A stretch of DNA of 64,000 nucleotides, from NCBI RefSeq assembly GCF_016056375.1, contig NZ_JAEDAE010000005.1:245888-309887 (forward strand), in the 5' to 3' direction. Below the pieces are notes generated by a model. The model was not told the origin of the DNA and did no database searches. It saw only the letters and a program-made list of their open reading frames with translations. This DNA comes from Hymenobacter negativus. GTDB taxonomy: Bacteria > Bacteroidota > Bacteroidia > Cytophagales > Hymenobacteraceae. This document shows, in pieces, positions 24,746-32,539 of the stretch; position 1 is the stretch's first letter; each line of letters starts with the position of its first letter. Position numbers and translations under genes: made by a program.

Positions 24746-25778
24746 GGACAACGACGTCATCCGTGAAAACACGGCCGAGATTCTGGAGCTGGCCGGCTAC
24801 GCCGTGCTCACGGCCGAAAACGGCAAAGTAGGCGTGGAAAAAGCGCTGAGCACCAAGCCCGATTTGGTGGTGTGCGACATCATGATGCCCGTGCTCGACG
24901 GTTACGGCGTGCTCCACATTTTCAACCAGCACCCGCACCTGGCCGGCGTGCCCTTCATCTTTCTCACCGCCAAAACCGAGCGCACCGACCTGCGCCGCGG
25001 CATGGAGCTGGGCGCCGACGACTACCTCACCAAGCCTTTCGAGGAAACCGAGCTGCTGAGCGCCATCAGCAGCCGCCTGCACCGCTTCGGCAAGCTGCAG
25101 GCCGACTACGACCTGCGCGCGCCCGAGGGCCTGGGCAACTTCCTGGACGATGCCGCCGCCGCCGGCCAGCTCAGAGACCTCACAATTGACCGCCGCCCGC
25201 ACTCGCTGCGCAAAAAGCAGGAGGTGTACGCCGAAGGCGACGAGCCCACGCGGCTCTACTTCGTGCAAACCGGCCGCGTAAAAACCGTGCGTCGCACCCC
25301 CGGCGGCAAGGAATTAATCACGGGGGTATACGGTCCCGGCGAGTTCTTCGGCTACCTGCCGCTGCTGGAGCAGGGCCCGCACGCCGACACTGCCCTGGTG
25401 TTGGACGATGCCACGCTGCTCTACATCCCAAAAGCCGATTTCATGGCCCTGCTGCACCGCAACGCGGCCGTGGGCCAGCAGTTTGTGCGCCTGCTGGCGG
25501 GGCGCGTGAGCGAGCGCGAGGAGCAGCTGCTGGGCATGGCCTACGGCTCCATCCGCCGACGCGTGGCCGACACGCTGCTGCGACTGCACGAGCAGGCCGG
25601 GGCCGCGCCGGAGGCCACCATCCAACTCTCGCGCGATGACATGGCCGCCGTGGTGGGCACCGCTCCGGAGTCGCTGATTCGGACCCTGAGCGAGTTCAAG
25701 CAAAGCGGCCTGATTGAGCTCACCAGCCACGGCATCAAGCTCTTGCGCCCCGAAAAACTGCGCCAGCCCAACTGGTAG
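24723..25778 (+). CDS. Response regulator with CRP/FNR-type output (REC-cNMP_bd-HTH_CRP)
   Basis: 351 residues from ATG 24723, inside the kinase 3' end, implying translational coupling. The REC domain (1-120) has the acidic pair near E8/D9, phospho-acceptor D52 in VVCDIMMP and K105 in YLTKPFEE. A cyclic-nucleotide-binding-like domain (about 155-265; YAEGDEPTRLYFVQTGRVK) and a CRP-type winged helix (about 275-345) follow. The recognition helix TAPESLIRTLSEF keeps E316 and R320, the residues that in CRP and FNR read the TGA half-site. There is no FNR-type cysteine cluster, so phosphorylation rather than Fe-S chemistry is the likely input. It fits the TGA-N6-TCA boxes nearby. Confidence 0.92.
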   Translation: MKTILLIEDNDVIRENTAEILELAGYAVLTAENGKVGVEKALSTKPDLVVCDIMMPVLDGYGVLHIFNQHPHLAGVPFIFLTAKTERTDLRRGMELGADDYLTKPFEETELLSAISSRLHRFGKLQADYDLRAPEGLGNFLDDAAAAGQLRDLTIDRRPHSLRKKQEVYAEGDEPTRLYFVQTGRVKTVRRTPGGKELITGVYGPGEFFGYLPLLEQGPHADTALVLDDATLLYIPKADFMALLHRNAAVGQQFVRLLAGRVSEREEQLLGMAYGSIRRRVADTLLRLHEQAGAAPEATIQLSRDDMAAVVGTAPESLIRTLSEFKQSGLIELTSHGIKLLRPEKLRQPNW

Positions 25779-25792
25779 TCCCACAGGCCTAC

Positions 25793-25858
25793 TGAGATTA
25801 ATCAGGCCCGTGGGCTGACATTCATCAGGCGGGGGGCGGGTGCGGGGCCGGAGCTTTG
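25793..25858 (+). promoter_or_regulatory. Double FNR/CRP-like promoter of the copper ATPase operon
   Basis: Distal box TGAGATTAATCA at 25793, proximal box TGACATTCATCA at 25816 (23 bp apart), then GAGCTTTG at 25851-25858, a -7 box 35 bp from the proximal box. The predicted start of transcription is near 25862. Confidence 0.78.
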
Positions 25859-25884
25859 GGGTTGCCATTAGCCCCCTTTTGCCC

Positions 25885-28323
25885 GTGCCCGTTGCGCCTG
25901 CCCTTGCCCCTCCCCCGCCCCATATTAGCGTAGCCTGCACGCACTGCGGCGACGCCTGTCCCGATGCCCCCATTCGCCTGCCGGCCGAGCCCGGGCTGGC
26001 CTTTTGCTGCCAGGGCTGCCGGGCCGTGTACGAGCTGCTGGCCGCCAACCGCCTCTGCACCTACTACCGGCTCGACGCGCACCCCGGCCAAAAAATGAAA
26101 ACCGTGGAGCTGCCCGGCCGCTTCGACTACCTCGATGCCGAAGCGGTGCAGGCGCAGCTGCTGGCTTTTCGCTCGCCCACGCTGGCGCGGATTACCTTCA
26201 GCATCCCCCAGATGCACTGCGCCTCGTGCATCTGGCTGCTGGAGAACCTATTCAAGCTCGACCCGGGCATTTCGTCGTCGCGGGTCAATTTCCTGCGCAA
26301 AGAACTGACGGTGAGTTACCAGCCCGCCGCTACCACGCTCAAAAAAGTGGTGAAGCTGCTAGCCGCCGTTGGCTACGAGCCGCAGATTACGCTGGCTGAG
26401 CTGGGCGCGCAGCCCCACGCCGCCAGCCGCACGCTGTACTACCAGCTCGGCATCGCGGCCTTCGGCTTCGGCAACGTGATGCTGCTGGCTTTTCCGGAGT
26501 ATTTTTCTTTTGCCGGGCAGCTGCAAAGCACGTTTGGGCGGTTTTTCGGTGGGCTGAGTTTCCTGCTGGCACTGCCGGTGCTGCTGGTGAGCGCGCGGGG
26601 TTTCTACCGCTCGGCCTGGCAGGGGCTGCGGCAGCGCTACATCAACCTCGATTTTCCCATCAGCCTGGGGCTCACAGCGCTATTCATGACCAGCGTGTTT
26701 GAGGTGCTGACCCAGCGCGGGCCGGGCTATTTTGATTCGTTCACGGGGCTGGTATTTTTTATGCTCATCGGCAAGTGGGTGCAGCAGCGCAGCTACGACG
26801 CCCTGCGCTTCGACCGCGACTTTACGTCTTACTTCCCGGTGGCCGTGACGCGGCTCACGACGGCGGGGGAAGAATCGGTATCGGTGAAGGAGCTGCGGGC
26901 CGGGCAGCGCATCCGGGTGCGGCACCAGGAAATCATTCCGGCCGATGCCGTGCTGCGGCGCGGCGCGGGCCAGATTGATTACAGCTTCGTATCGGGCGAA
27001 AGCGAGCCGGTGGCCCGCCAGGCCGGCGACCTGCTCTATGCCGGCGGCCGCCAGATGGGCGAGGCCGTGGAGCTGGAAGTGGTGCGCGAAGTGTCGCAGG
27101 GCTACCTCACCCAACTCTGGAACAACCCCGCTTTTCAGAAAGAAAAACAGCCCTCGCTGGAAACCTACGCCGATAAAGTGGGACGCTACTTCGTGGGCCT
27201 TACCCTCACGCTGGCACTGGGCGCGGTGGCCTACTGGTACCCCCAAAACCCGGCCATGGCGCTGCGGGCCTTCACGTCGGTGCTCGTAATTGCCTGCCCT
27301 TGTGCGCTGTCGCTGGCCACGCCATTTGCGCTGGGGGCTGCGCTGCGGGTGTTGGGCCGCCGCAAATTCTACCTCAAAAACTCGGCCGTGGTAGAAACTC
27401 TAGGACGCGCCGATACCCTCGTATTCGACAAAACCGGCACGCTTACGGACGTAAAGAAATCGGTAGTGGAATACGTCGGCCCGCCGCTCAGCCCTGGCCA
27501 GATGCAGGCCGTGGCAGCGGTGGTGCGCCAGTCCACACACCCGCTCAGCCAGCGCCTGGCGACGGAGTTGCCGGCCAGCTCGCTGGCTGTGGCTGACTTT
27601 ACCGAGACGCCCGGCCAGGGCGTGCGCGGCACCGTGGCCGGCGTGGTGGTTCGGGTAGGAACGGCGGCATTCGTAGGCGCAGCCGCCGCTGAGGCTGCTA
27701 CCGAAGCGGCGGGGCCGGCGCAATCCGGCGTGTATTTCAGACTTGGGGAAGCCAGTGGCCGCTACCTTTTTCGCAACGTGTACCGCGACAGCCTGCGGCC
27801 GGTGCTGGCCGCGCTGGGCACGCGCTACCGCCTGGCCGTGCTCTCGGGCGACAATGATACAGAGCAGGCCCGGCTGCGCGAGCTGTTCGGTCCAACGGCC
27901 GAAATCCACTTCCGCCAGACGCCACAAAACAAGCTCGAATACATCGCGCAGCTCAAAAAAGCAGGCCGCACCGTAGTAATGGTGGGCGACGGCCTGAACG
28001 ACGCCGGCGCCCTGCAATGCGCCGATGCCGGCATCGCCCTTACTGATACGCTCACCAATTTCTCGCCCGCCTGCGACGCCATTCTTGAAGCCGATAATTT
28101 CGGTCAGCTGGCCACTATGCTGGGCTTTTCGCGGACCTGCCTGCGCATTGTGCTGGCCACGTTCGCGCTGTCGTTCGTCTACAACGGCATTGGGCTCACG
28201 CTGGCGGTGCAGGGCCGGTTCACGCCCATTGTGTCGGCCATTCTCATGCCCATCAGCTCGTTGAGCGTAATGGTGTTTGCCACGTTGCTCGTGCGGCTGG
28301 CGGCACGGCGGCGCGGGCTCTAA
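25885..28323 (+). CDS. ccoI: Heavy-metal (copper) P-type ATPase, CcoI/FixI type
   Basis: About 812 residues. P1B-type ATPase exporting Cu(I) across the inner membrane for assembly of the cbb3 oxidase. In order: an N-terminal cysteine-rich domain (ACTHCGDAC and FCCQGCRAVYELL), a heavy-metal-associated domain with MHCASC (C112, C115), paired membrane helices, the transport motif ACPCALSLATP (C471-P-C473), DKTGTLT with D515 and GDGLNDAGALQCADAGIAL. The N-terminal CCQGC domain is typical of CcoI-like enzymes. Start: the predicted transcript begins near 25862, so the upstream GTG at 25840 is unlikely; GTG 25885 or TTG 25879 are the candidates. Followed by ccoS after a repeat. Confidence 0.93.
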   Translation: MPVAPALAPPPPHISVACTHCGDACPDAPIRLPAEPGLAFCCQGCRAVYELLAANRLCTYYRLDAHPGQKMKTVELPGRFDYLDAEAVQAQLLAFRSPTLARITFSIPQMHCASCIWLLENLFKLDPGISSSRVNFLRKELTVSYQPAATTLKKVVKLLAAVGYEPQITLAELGAQPHAASRTLYYQLGIAAFGFGNVMLLAFPEYFSFAGQLQSTFGRFFGGLSFLLALPVLLVSARGFYRSAWQGLRQRYINLDFPISLGLTALFMTSVFEVLTQRGPGYFDSFTGLVFFMLIGKWVQQRSYDALRFDRDFTSYFPVAVTRLTTAGEESVSVKELRAGQRIRVRHQEIIPADAVLRRGAGQIDYSFVSGESEPVARQAGDLLYAGGRQMGEAVELEVVREVSQGYLTQLWNNPAFQKEKQPSLETYADKVGRYFVGLTLTLALGAVAYWYPQNPAMALRAFTSVLVIACPCALSLATPFALGAALRVLGRRKFYLKNSAVVETLGRADTLVFDKTGTLTDVKKSVVEYVGPPLSPGQMQAVAAVVRQSTHPLSQRLATELPASSLAVADFTETPGQGVRGTVAGVVVRVGTAAFVGAAAAEAATEAAGPAQSGVYFRLGEASGRYLFRNVYRDSLRPVLAALGTRYRLAVLSGDNDTEQARLRELFGPTAEIHFRQTPQNKLEYIAQLKKAGRTVVMVGDGLNDAGALQCADAGIALTDTLTNFSPACDAILEADNFGQLATMLGFSRTCLRIVLATFALSFVYNGIGLTLAVQGRFTPIVSAILMPISSLSVMVFATLLVRLAARRRGL

Positions 28324-28340
28324 ATAGCCATTGGAACGAT

Positions 28341-28448
28341 GTAGAGACGCAATATTTTGCGTCTCATCGTTGAACGGGCGGGACCGCGCCGAACCATGCA
28401 GTCATAGTAACATCAGCAACGACGAGACGCAAAATGTTGCGTCTCTAC
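28341..28448. repeat. GTAG-headed inverted repeat pair (BIME-like, family A) in the cco cluster
   Basis: The left arm GTAGAGACGCAATATTTTGC and right arm (inverted, ending CTAC at 28448) match the family A pair at 14333-14426 with a few changes. The left arm continues into ATCGTTGAACG, the shared tail. It separates the copper ATPase from ccoS. Confidence 0.85.
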
Positions 28449-28459
28449 ATCATTCAACC

Positions 28460-28636
28460 ATGTCAATCATATTCCTGCTTATCGGCATCAGCTTGTTGGT
28501 GGCGCTCACGTTTCTGGGGGCGTTTTTCTGGGCCGTGCGCTCGGGGCAATACGAGGACGACTACACGCCCGCCGTTCGGATGCTGTTTGAGGAAGAAACG
28601 GAACCGGATATTCCGCCCGGCGGTTCGGCTGCCTGA
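28460..28636 (+). CDS. ccoS: Cbb3-type cytochrome oxidase assembly protein CcoS
   Basis: 58 residues, one membrane segment (MSIIFLLIGISLLVALTFLG) and a short tail with the CcoS-typical WAVRSGQYEDDYTPAVRML. CcoS is needed to insert haem and copper into cbb3 oxidase. The start is set after the repeat; the upstream frame crosses the repeat. Its TGA stop is also the left half-site of the distal regulatory box at 28634. Confidence 0.92.
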   Translation: MSIIFLLIGISLLVALTFLGAFFWAVRSGQYEDDYTPAVRMLFEEETEPDIPPGGSAA

Positions 28637-28699
28637 CATCAATCACGCCGTCGACCTGACTTTTGTCAGCTTTTCGATGCCAGCGCACCGGGACCTTTG
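28634..28699 (+). promoter_or_regulatory. Double FNR/CRP-like promoter of ccoNO
   Basis: Distal box TGACATCAATCA at 28634, proximal box TGACTTTTGTCA at 28657 (23 bp apart), then GACCTTTG at 28692-28699, 35 bp from the proximal box. The layout is the same as at 25793-25858. The ccoNO ATG is 28 bases further. Confidence 0.8.
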
Positions 28700-28726
28700 G
28701 GGTACTAAAAATCCAATTCCCCCTTT

Positions 28727-30913
28727 ATGCAGGCCGAACCGCTAGCTCCCGTTGCTGCCCCGCGCGCGCCCCTGATTCCAAGCGCTGTGAACCGGGCCGT
28801 TGACACTTTTTTTTACGACAACAAGATTGTTCGCAACTTCGGCATTGCCACCGTTATCTGGGGCATTATCGGCATGGCGGTGGGCGTGCTGGCCGCTTTC
28901 GAGCTGGCCCGGCCCGAGGTGAACATGGGCACGGCCTACACCACCTTCGGCCGCATCCGGCCGCTGCACACCAACGCGGTGATTTTCGCCTTCGTCGGCA
29001 ACGGCATTTTTACTGGCGTTTACTACTCCTTGCAGCGCCTGTGCAAGACCCGGATGTTCTCCGACGTTCTTAGCAAAATCCACTTCTGGGGCTGGCAGCT
29101 GATTATCCTGTCGGCAGTGGCTACGCTGCCGCTGGGCTTCACCACGAGCAAGGAATACGCCGAGCTGGAATGGCCGATTGACATCGCCATCACCCTGATT
29201 TGGGTGGTGTTCGGCTGGAATATGTTTGGCACGATTGCCCGGCGGCGCGAGCGGCACCTGTACGTGGGCATCTGGTTTTACATCGCCACGTTCCTCACGG
29301 TGGCCGTGTTGCACCTCGTCAACTCGGCCGAAGTGCCCGTGAGCTGGCTCAAAAGCTACTCGGCCTATGCCGGCGTGCAGGATGCGCTGGTGCAGTGGTG
29401 GTACGGCCACAACGCGGTGGCCTTCTTCCTCACCACGCCCTACCTGGGCCTGATGTACTACTTCATGCCGAAGGCAGCCGAGCGGCCCATCTACTCCTAC
29501 CGCCTGAGCATCATTCACTTCTGGTCGCTGATTTTCATTTACATCTGGGCCGGACCGCACCACTTGCTCTACACCGCCCTGCCCGACTGGGCCCAGAGCC
29601 TGGGCGTGGCCTTCAGCATCATGCTGATTGCGCCGAGCTGGGGCGGCATGATAAACGGCCTACTGACGCTGCGCGGCGCCTGGGACAAAGTGCGCGAGGA
29701 GCCCGTGCTCAAGTTCTTCGTGGTGGCCATCACGGCCTACGGCATGGCCACTTTCGAAGGCCCCATGCTCTCGCTGAAAAATGTGAATGCCATTGCGCAC
29801 TTTACCGACTGGATTGTGGCGCACGTGCATGTGGGCGCGCTGGGCTGGAACGGCTTCCTCACCTTCGGGATGCTGTACTGGCTGTGGCCGCGCCTCTACA
29901 AAACGCCGCTTTTCTCGAAGAAACTGGCCACCACGCACTTCTGGCTGGGCACGCTGGGCATCCTCTTCTACGCCATTCCCATGTACTGGGCGGGCTTCAC
30001 GCAGGGCCTGATGTGGAAGCAGTTCAACGGCGAGGGCATGCTGCAATACCCCAACTTCCTCGAAACCGTGCTGCAGCTGGTGCCCATGTACTACCTGCGC
30101 GGCATCGGCGGGGTGCTCTACCTCAGCGGCGTGTTTTTGTTGATGTACAACCTGTATAAGACGGCCCAGGCCGGCACGCTGTTGGCCAACGAAAAGGCCC
30201 AGGCCCCGGCGCTGCTGCCCGAAGCCCAGGACCCGCACGTGCAACCCGGCCACTGGCACCGCTGGCTCGAGCGCCGGCCCTTCCAGCTGGCCGTGGGCGC
30301 CACAGTGGCCATTGCCATCGGCGGAGCGGTGGAGATGATTCCGACTTTCTTGGTGAAGTCGAACGTGCCCACCATTGCCTCGGTGAAGCCTTACCGGGCG
30401 CTGGAATTGCAAGGCCGCGACCTCTACATCAAGGAAGGCTGCTCGAACTGCCACACCCAGATGGTGCGCCCCTTCCGCTCCGAAACCGAGCGCTACGGCG
30501 AGTACAGCAAAGCCGGCGAATACGTGTACGACCGGCCCTTCCTATGGGGCAGTAAGCGCACCGGACCCGATTTGCAGCGCGTGGGCCAGAAATACCCCAA
30601 TTCCTGGCACTACAACCACATGTTGGACCCCACCAGCATGTCGCCCGGCTCCATCATGCCGCCCTACCCGTGGCTGTTCGAGAATACCATCGATTACAGC
30701 ACGCTGCCCAACAAAATCCGGGTGCTGCAAGGCTTGAACACGCCCTATCCCGCCGGCTTCGATAAACTGGCCGTGGCCGATGCGCAAGCCCAGGCGCGGG
30801 GCATCGTGGCCGAGCTGAAAAAGGAGGACATCGAGGTGAAATCGGACAAGGAAATCGTGGCCCTGATTGCCTACCTCCAGCGCTTAGGCACCGACATCAA
30901 GGTGAAACAGTAG
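28727..30913 (+). CDS. ccoNO: Cbb3-type cytochrome c oxidase, fused subunits I and II (CcoN-CcoO)
   Basis: 728 residues. The N-terminal part (about 25-500) is the 12-14 helix haem-copper oxidase subunit I, with histidines in IRPLHTNAVIFAF, WWYGHNAVAFFLT, AGPHHLLYTALPDW and DWIVAHVHVGALGWNG. The C-terminal part (about 520-728) is the membrane-anchored monohaem cytochrome CcoO, with CSNCH at C572-C575-H576 and a methionine ligand likely in SPGSIMPPYPW. Subunits I and II are separate genes in proteobacteria; the fusion is usual in Bacteroidota. It reduces O2 with high affinity and pumps protons. The TAG stop is formed by a GTAG repeat head. Confidence 0.97.
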   Translation: MQAEPLAPVAAPRAPLIPSAVNRAVDTFFYDNKIVRNFGIATVIWGIIGMAVGVLAAFELARPEVNMGTAYTTFGRIRPLHTNAVIFAFVGNGIFTGVYYSLQRLCKTRMFSDVLSKIHFWGWQLIILSAVATLPLGFTTSKEYAELEWPIDIAITLIWVVFGWNMFGTIARRRERHLYVGIWFYIATFLTVAVLHLVNSAEVPVSWLKSYSAYAGVQDALVQWWYGHNAVAFFLTTPYLGLMYYFMPKAAERPIYSYRLSIIHFWSLIFIYIWAGPHHLLYTALPDWAQSLGVAFSIMLIAPSWGGMINGLLTLRGAWDKVREEPVLKFFVVAITAYGMATFEGPMLSLKNVNAIAHFTDWIVAHVHVGALGWNGFLTFGMLYWLWPRLYKTPLFSKKLATTHFWLGTLGILFYAIPMYWAGFTQGLMWKQFNGEGMLQYPNFLETVLQLVPMYYLRGIGGVLYLSGVFLLMYNLYKTAQAGTLLANEKAQAPALLPEAQDPHVQPGHWHRWLERRPFQLAVGATVAIAIGGAVEMIPTFLVKSNVPTIASVKPYRALELQGRDLYIKEGCSNCHTQMVRPFRSETERYGEYSKAGEYVYDRPFLWGSKRTGPDLQRVGQKYPNSWHYNHMLDPTSMSPGSIMPPYPWLFENTIDYSTLPNKIRVLQGLNTPYPAGFDKLAVADAQAQARGIVAELKKEDIEVKSDKEIVALIAYLQRLGTDIKVKQ

Positions 30914-30977
30914 CGTGGACTTTTAGTCCGCGACCTCTCCACGACCTCAACATTCGCGGACTAAAAGTCCGCGCTAC
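30910..30977. repeat. GTAG-headed inverted repeat pair (BIME-like, family C)
   Basis: The left arm GTAGCGTGGACTTTTAGTCC and right arm (inverted GTAGCGCGGACTTTTAGTCC) flank a short middle. The left GTAG forms the ccoNO stop codon. It lies between ccoNO and ccoQ. Confidence 0.85.
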
Positions 30978-30981
30978 AACC

Positions 30982-31185
30982 ATGGACAAGAACGTTTTGC
31001 AATCCATTGCCGGGATAGAAATCTACCCGCTTATCTCGCTGGGCATCTTCGTGCTCTTCTTCCTGGGGCTGCTGGTGTATGTGCTGCTGAGCAGCCGCCA
31101 GCACCTGCGCACCATGAGCGAGCTGCCCCTGCTCGACGACGAGGCAACTATCCAATCAACCCTAAACCACGACGTGTTATGCTAA
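30982..31185 (+). CDS. ccoQ: CcoQ/FixQ-like small oxidase subunit
   Basis: 67 residues with one membrane helix (PLISLGIFVLFFLGLLVYVL) followed by a short polar tail, the CcoQ layout. CcoQ stabilises the cbb3 complex. Its 3' end overlaps the next gene by seven bases. Confidence 0.85.
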   Translation: MDKNVLQSIAGIEIYPLISLGIFVLFFLGLLVYVLLSSRQHLRTMSELPLLDDEATIQSTLNHDVLC

Positions 31186-31523
31186 CCACCCGCACCCTCT
31201 CGCTGACTTTCCTGGGCCTGCTCACCAGCTTCGCGGCCGCCGCCCAATCCGCTACCCCAAACGAGGCTCCCAACTCAACTACTGTGCTGAGCTGGGTGGT
31301 GTGGTGGGCCGCCGGCGTGGTGCTGCTGATGGCCGTCGTGACCGCCGGTTCGGTGACTTCGGCCGCCAGGTACCGGTACGCAGCACAGCAGGCCGAGCCG
31401 GAAGCCACTGCCGCCCCTGAAGCCGCTCCCGCCATCGCGCCCAGCCAGGCCGTGCCTGTTGCAGCTGCGCTGGTTGAGGCCGCGCCGGTCAAAACTGCCA
31501 CCCAGGAAGAGGTTTACGCATGA
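31179..31523 (+). CDS. Small membrane protein of unknown function in the cco operon
   Basis: 114 residues: signal peptide (MLTTRTLSLTFLGLLTSFAA, cut near AAAQ), one membrane helix (about 38-58, VLSWVVWWAAGVVLLMAVVT) and an Ala/Glu/Pro-rich tail. It overlaps ccoQ by 7 bases and ccoP by 4 (ATGA), so it is translationally coupled to both. There is no cytochrome or metal motif. It is not one of the canonical cco genes; a structural or assembly role is inferred from position only. Confidence 0.8.
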   Translation: MLTTRTLSLTFLGLLTSFAAAAQSATPNEAPNSTTVLSWVVWWAAGVVLLMAVVTAGSVTSAARYRYAAQQAEPEATAAPEAAPAIAPSQAVPVAAALVEAAPVKTATQEEVYA

Positions 31524-32392
31524 TACGCCCCCACCAATTGCTACTGGGGGTTGGGGCGGTGCTATTGACTGCCCGCCCCGCCCTGGCCCAGGCGGCCGAA
31601 GCCAACGCGCTGTCAAGCCCCGATTCGCAACGAACCATGCTCTGGTTTGTGCTGAGCACGCTGGTGCTGGTACTGATGGTGTTTTTGCTGCTCTTCGTGG
31701 CCGTGATTGCCTGGCTGCGGCCGCAGCTGCGCCAGCTTTACGCCCTGCCCACGGTGCACGACACCTGGAGCGGCCGCGTACTAGGCCTGCTGGTAGGCGA
31801 TGCCCGCCTAGTGCAGGGCGACGTGCGCGACGAGCTAATGGACCACGAATACGACGGCATCCACGAGTTCGACAACGACCTGCCGCCGTGGTGGAAGTAC
31901 AGCTTCTACGCCACCATCGTCTTCGCCATCGGCTACGTTACGTATTACCACGTCCTCAAAACCGGCCAATTGCAAGGGGCCGAATACGCGGCCGAGATGC
32001 AGCAGGCCGCCCTGCTCATCGCCGCCACCCCCGACGACCCCAACCAGCTCACCACCTACCAGCCCCTGCTGGTACCGGCCGAGCTGAGCAGCGGCAAGGC
32101 CATTTTTGCCACCAACTGCGCGCCCTGCCACGGGGCCGGCGGCGAGGGCAAAGTAGGCCCCAACCTGACCGACGAATTCTGGCTGCACGGCGGCGAGGTA
32201 AACCACGTCTACAAAACCATCAAGTTCGGCGTGAACGGCAAGGGCATGGTGGCCTGGAAAGGCAAGCTCTCGGGCAAACAGATTCTGCAGGTGGCCTCCT
32301 ACGTGCTTAGCCTGCAAGGCACCAAGCCCGCCAACGCCAAGCCCCCACAGGGGGAGAAGGAAGCACCAGGCAAGCCGGTAGCGAAGCTGTAA
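31520..32392 (+). CDS. ccoP: Cbb3-type cytochrome c oxidase subunit III (CcoP), one haem c
   Basis: 290 residues with a signal-like start, a membrane helix (about 41-67), a second helix (about 127-145) after EFDNDLPPWWKYSFYATIV (the CcoP N-terminal signature) and a cytochrome c domain with one CAPCH (C200, C203, H204) and a likely axial methionine in GKGMVAWKGKL. Canonical CcoP has two haem c sites; only one is present. It passes electrons to CcoO. It is followed by a long inverted repeat and ccoG. Confidence 0.93.
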   Translation: MIRPHQLLLGVGAVLLTARPALAQAAEANALSSPDSQRTMLWFVLSTLVLVLMVFLLLFVAVIAWLRPQLRQLYALPTVHDTWSGRVLGLLVGDARLVQGDVRDELMDHEYDGIHEFDNDLPPWWKYSFYATIVFAIGYVTYYHVLKTGQLQGAEYAAEMQQAALLIAATPDDPNQLTTYQPLLVPAELSSGKAIFATNCAPCHGAGGEGKVGPNLTDEFWLHGGEVNHVYKTIKFGVNGKGMVAWKGKLSGKQILQVASYVLSLQGTKPANAKPPQGEKEAPGKPVAKL

Positions 32393-32402
32393 CGCTATAC
32401 CC

Positions 32403-32522
32403 CACCCCCCGGCCCCCTCTCCTTGGGGAGACGGGGGGCCAAACGACAAACAGAAGAAATCACCAAAAAGACCTTCGCCGCTCTGGCTCCTCCTCTCCCC
32501 AAGGAGAGGGGGCCGGGGGGTG
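32403..32522. repeat. Perfect 29-bp inverted repeat (CCCCCCGGCCCCCTCTCC element)
   Basis: The left arm (32403-32431) and right arm (32494-32522) are exact reverse complements, each also folding on itself. The GC-rich motif is a common Bacteroidota intergenic repeat type. It lies between ccoP and ccoG. Confidence 0.85.
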
Positions 32523-32539
32523 AGGTGAACGCCAAAACA

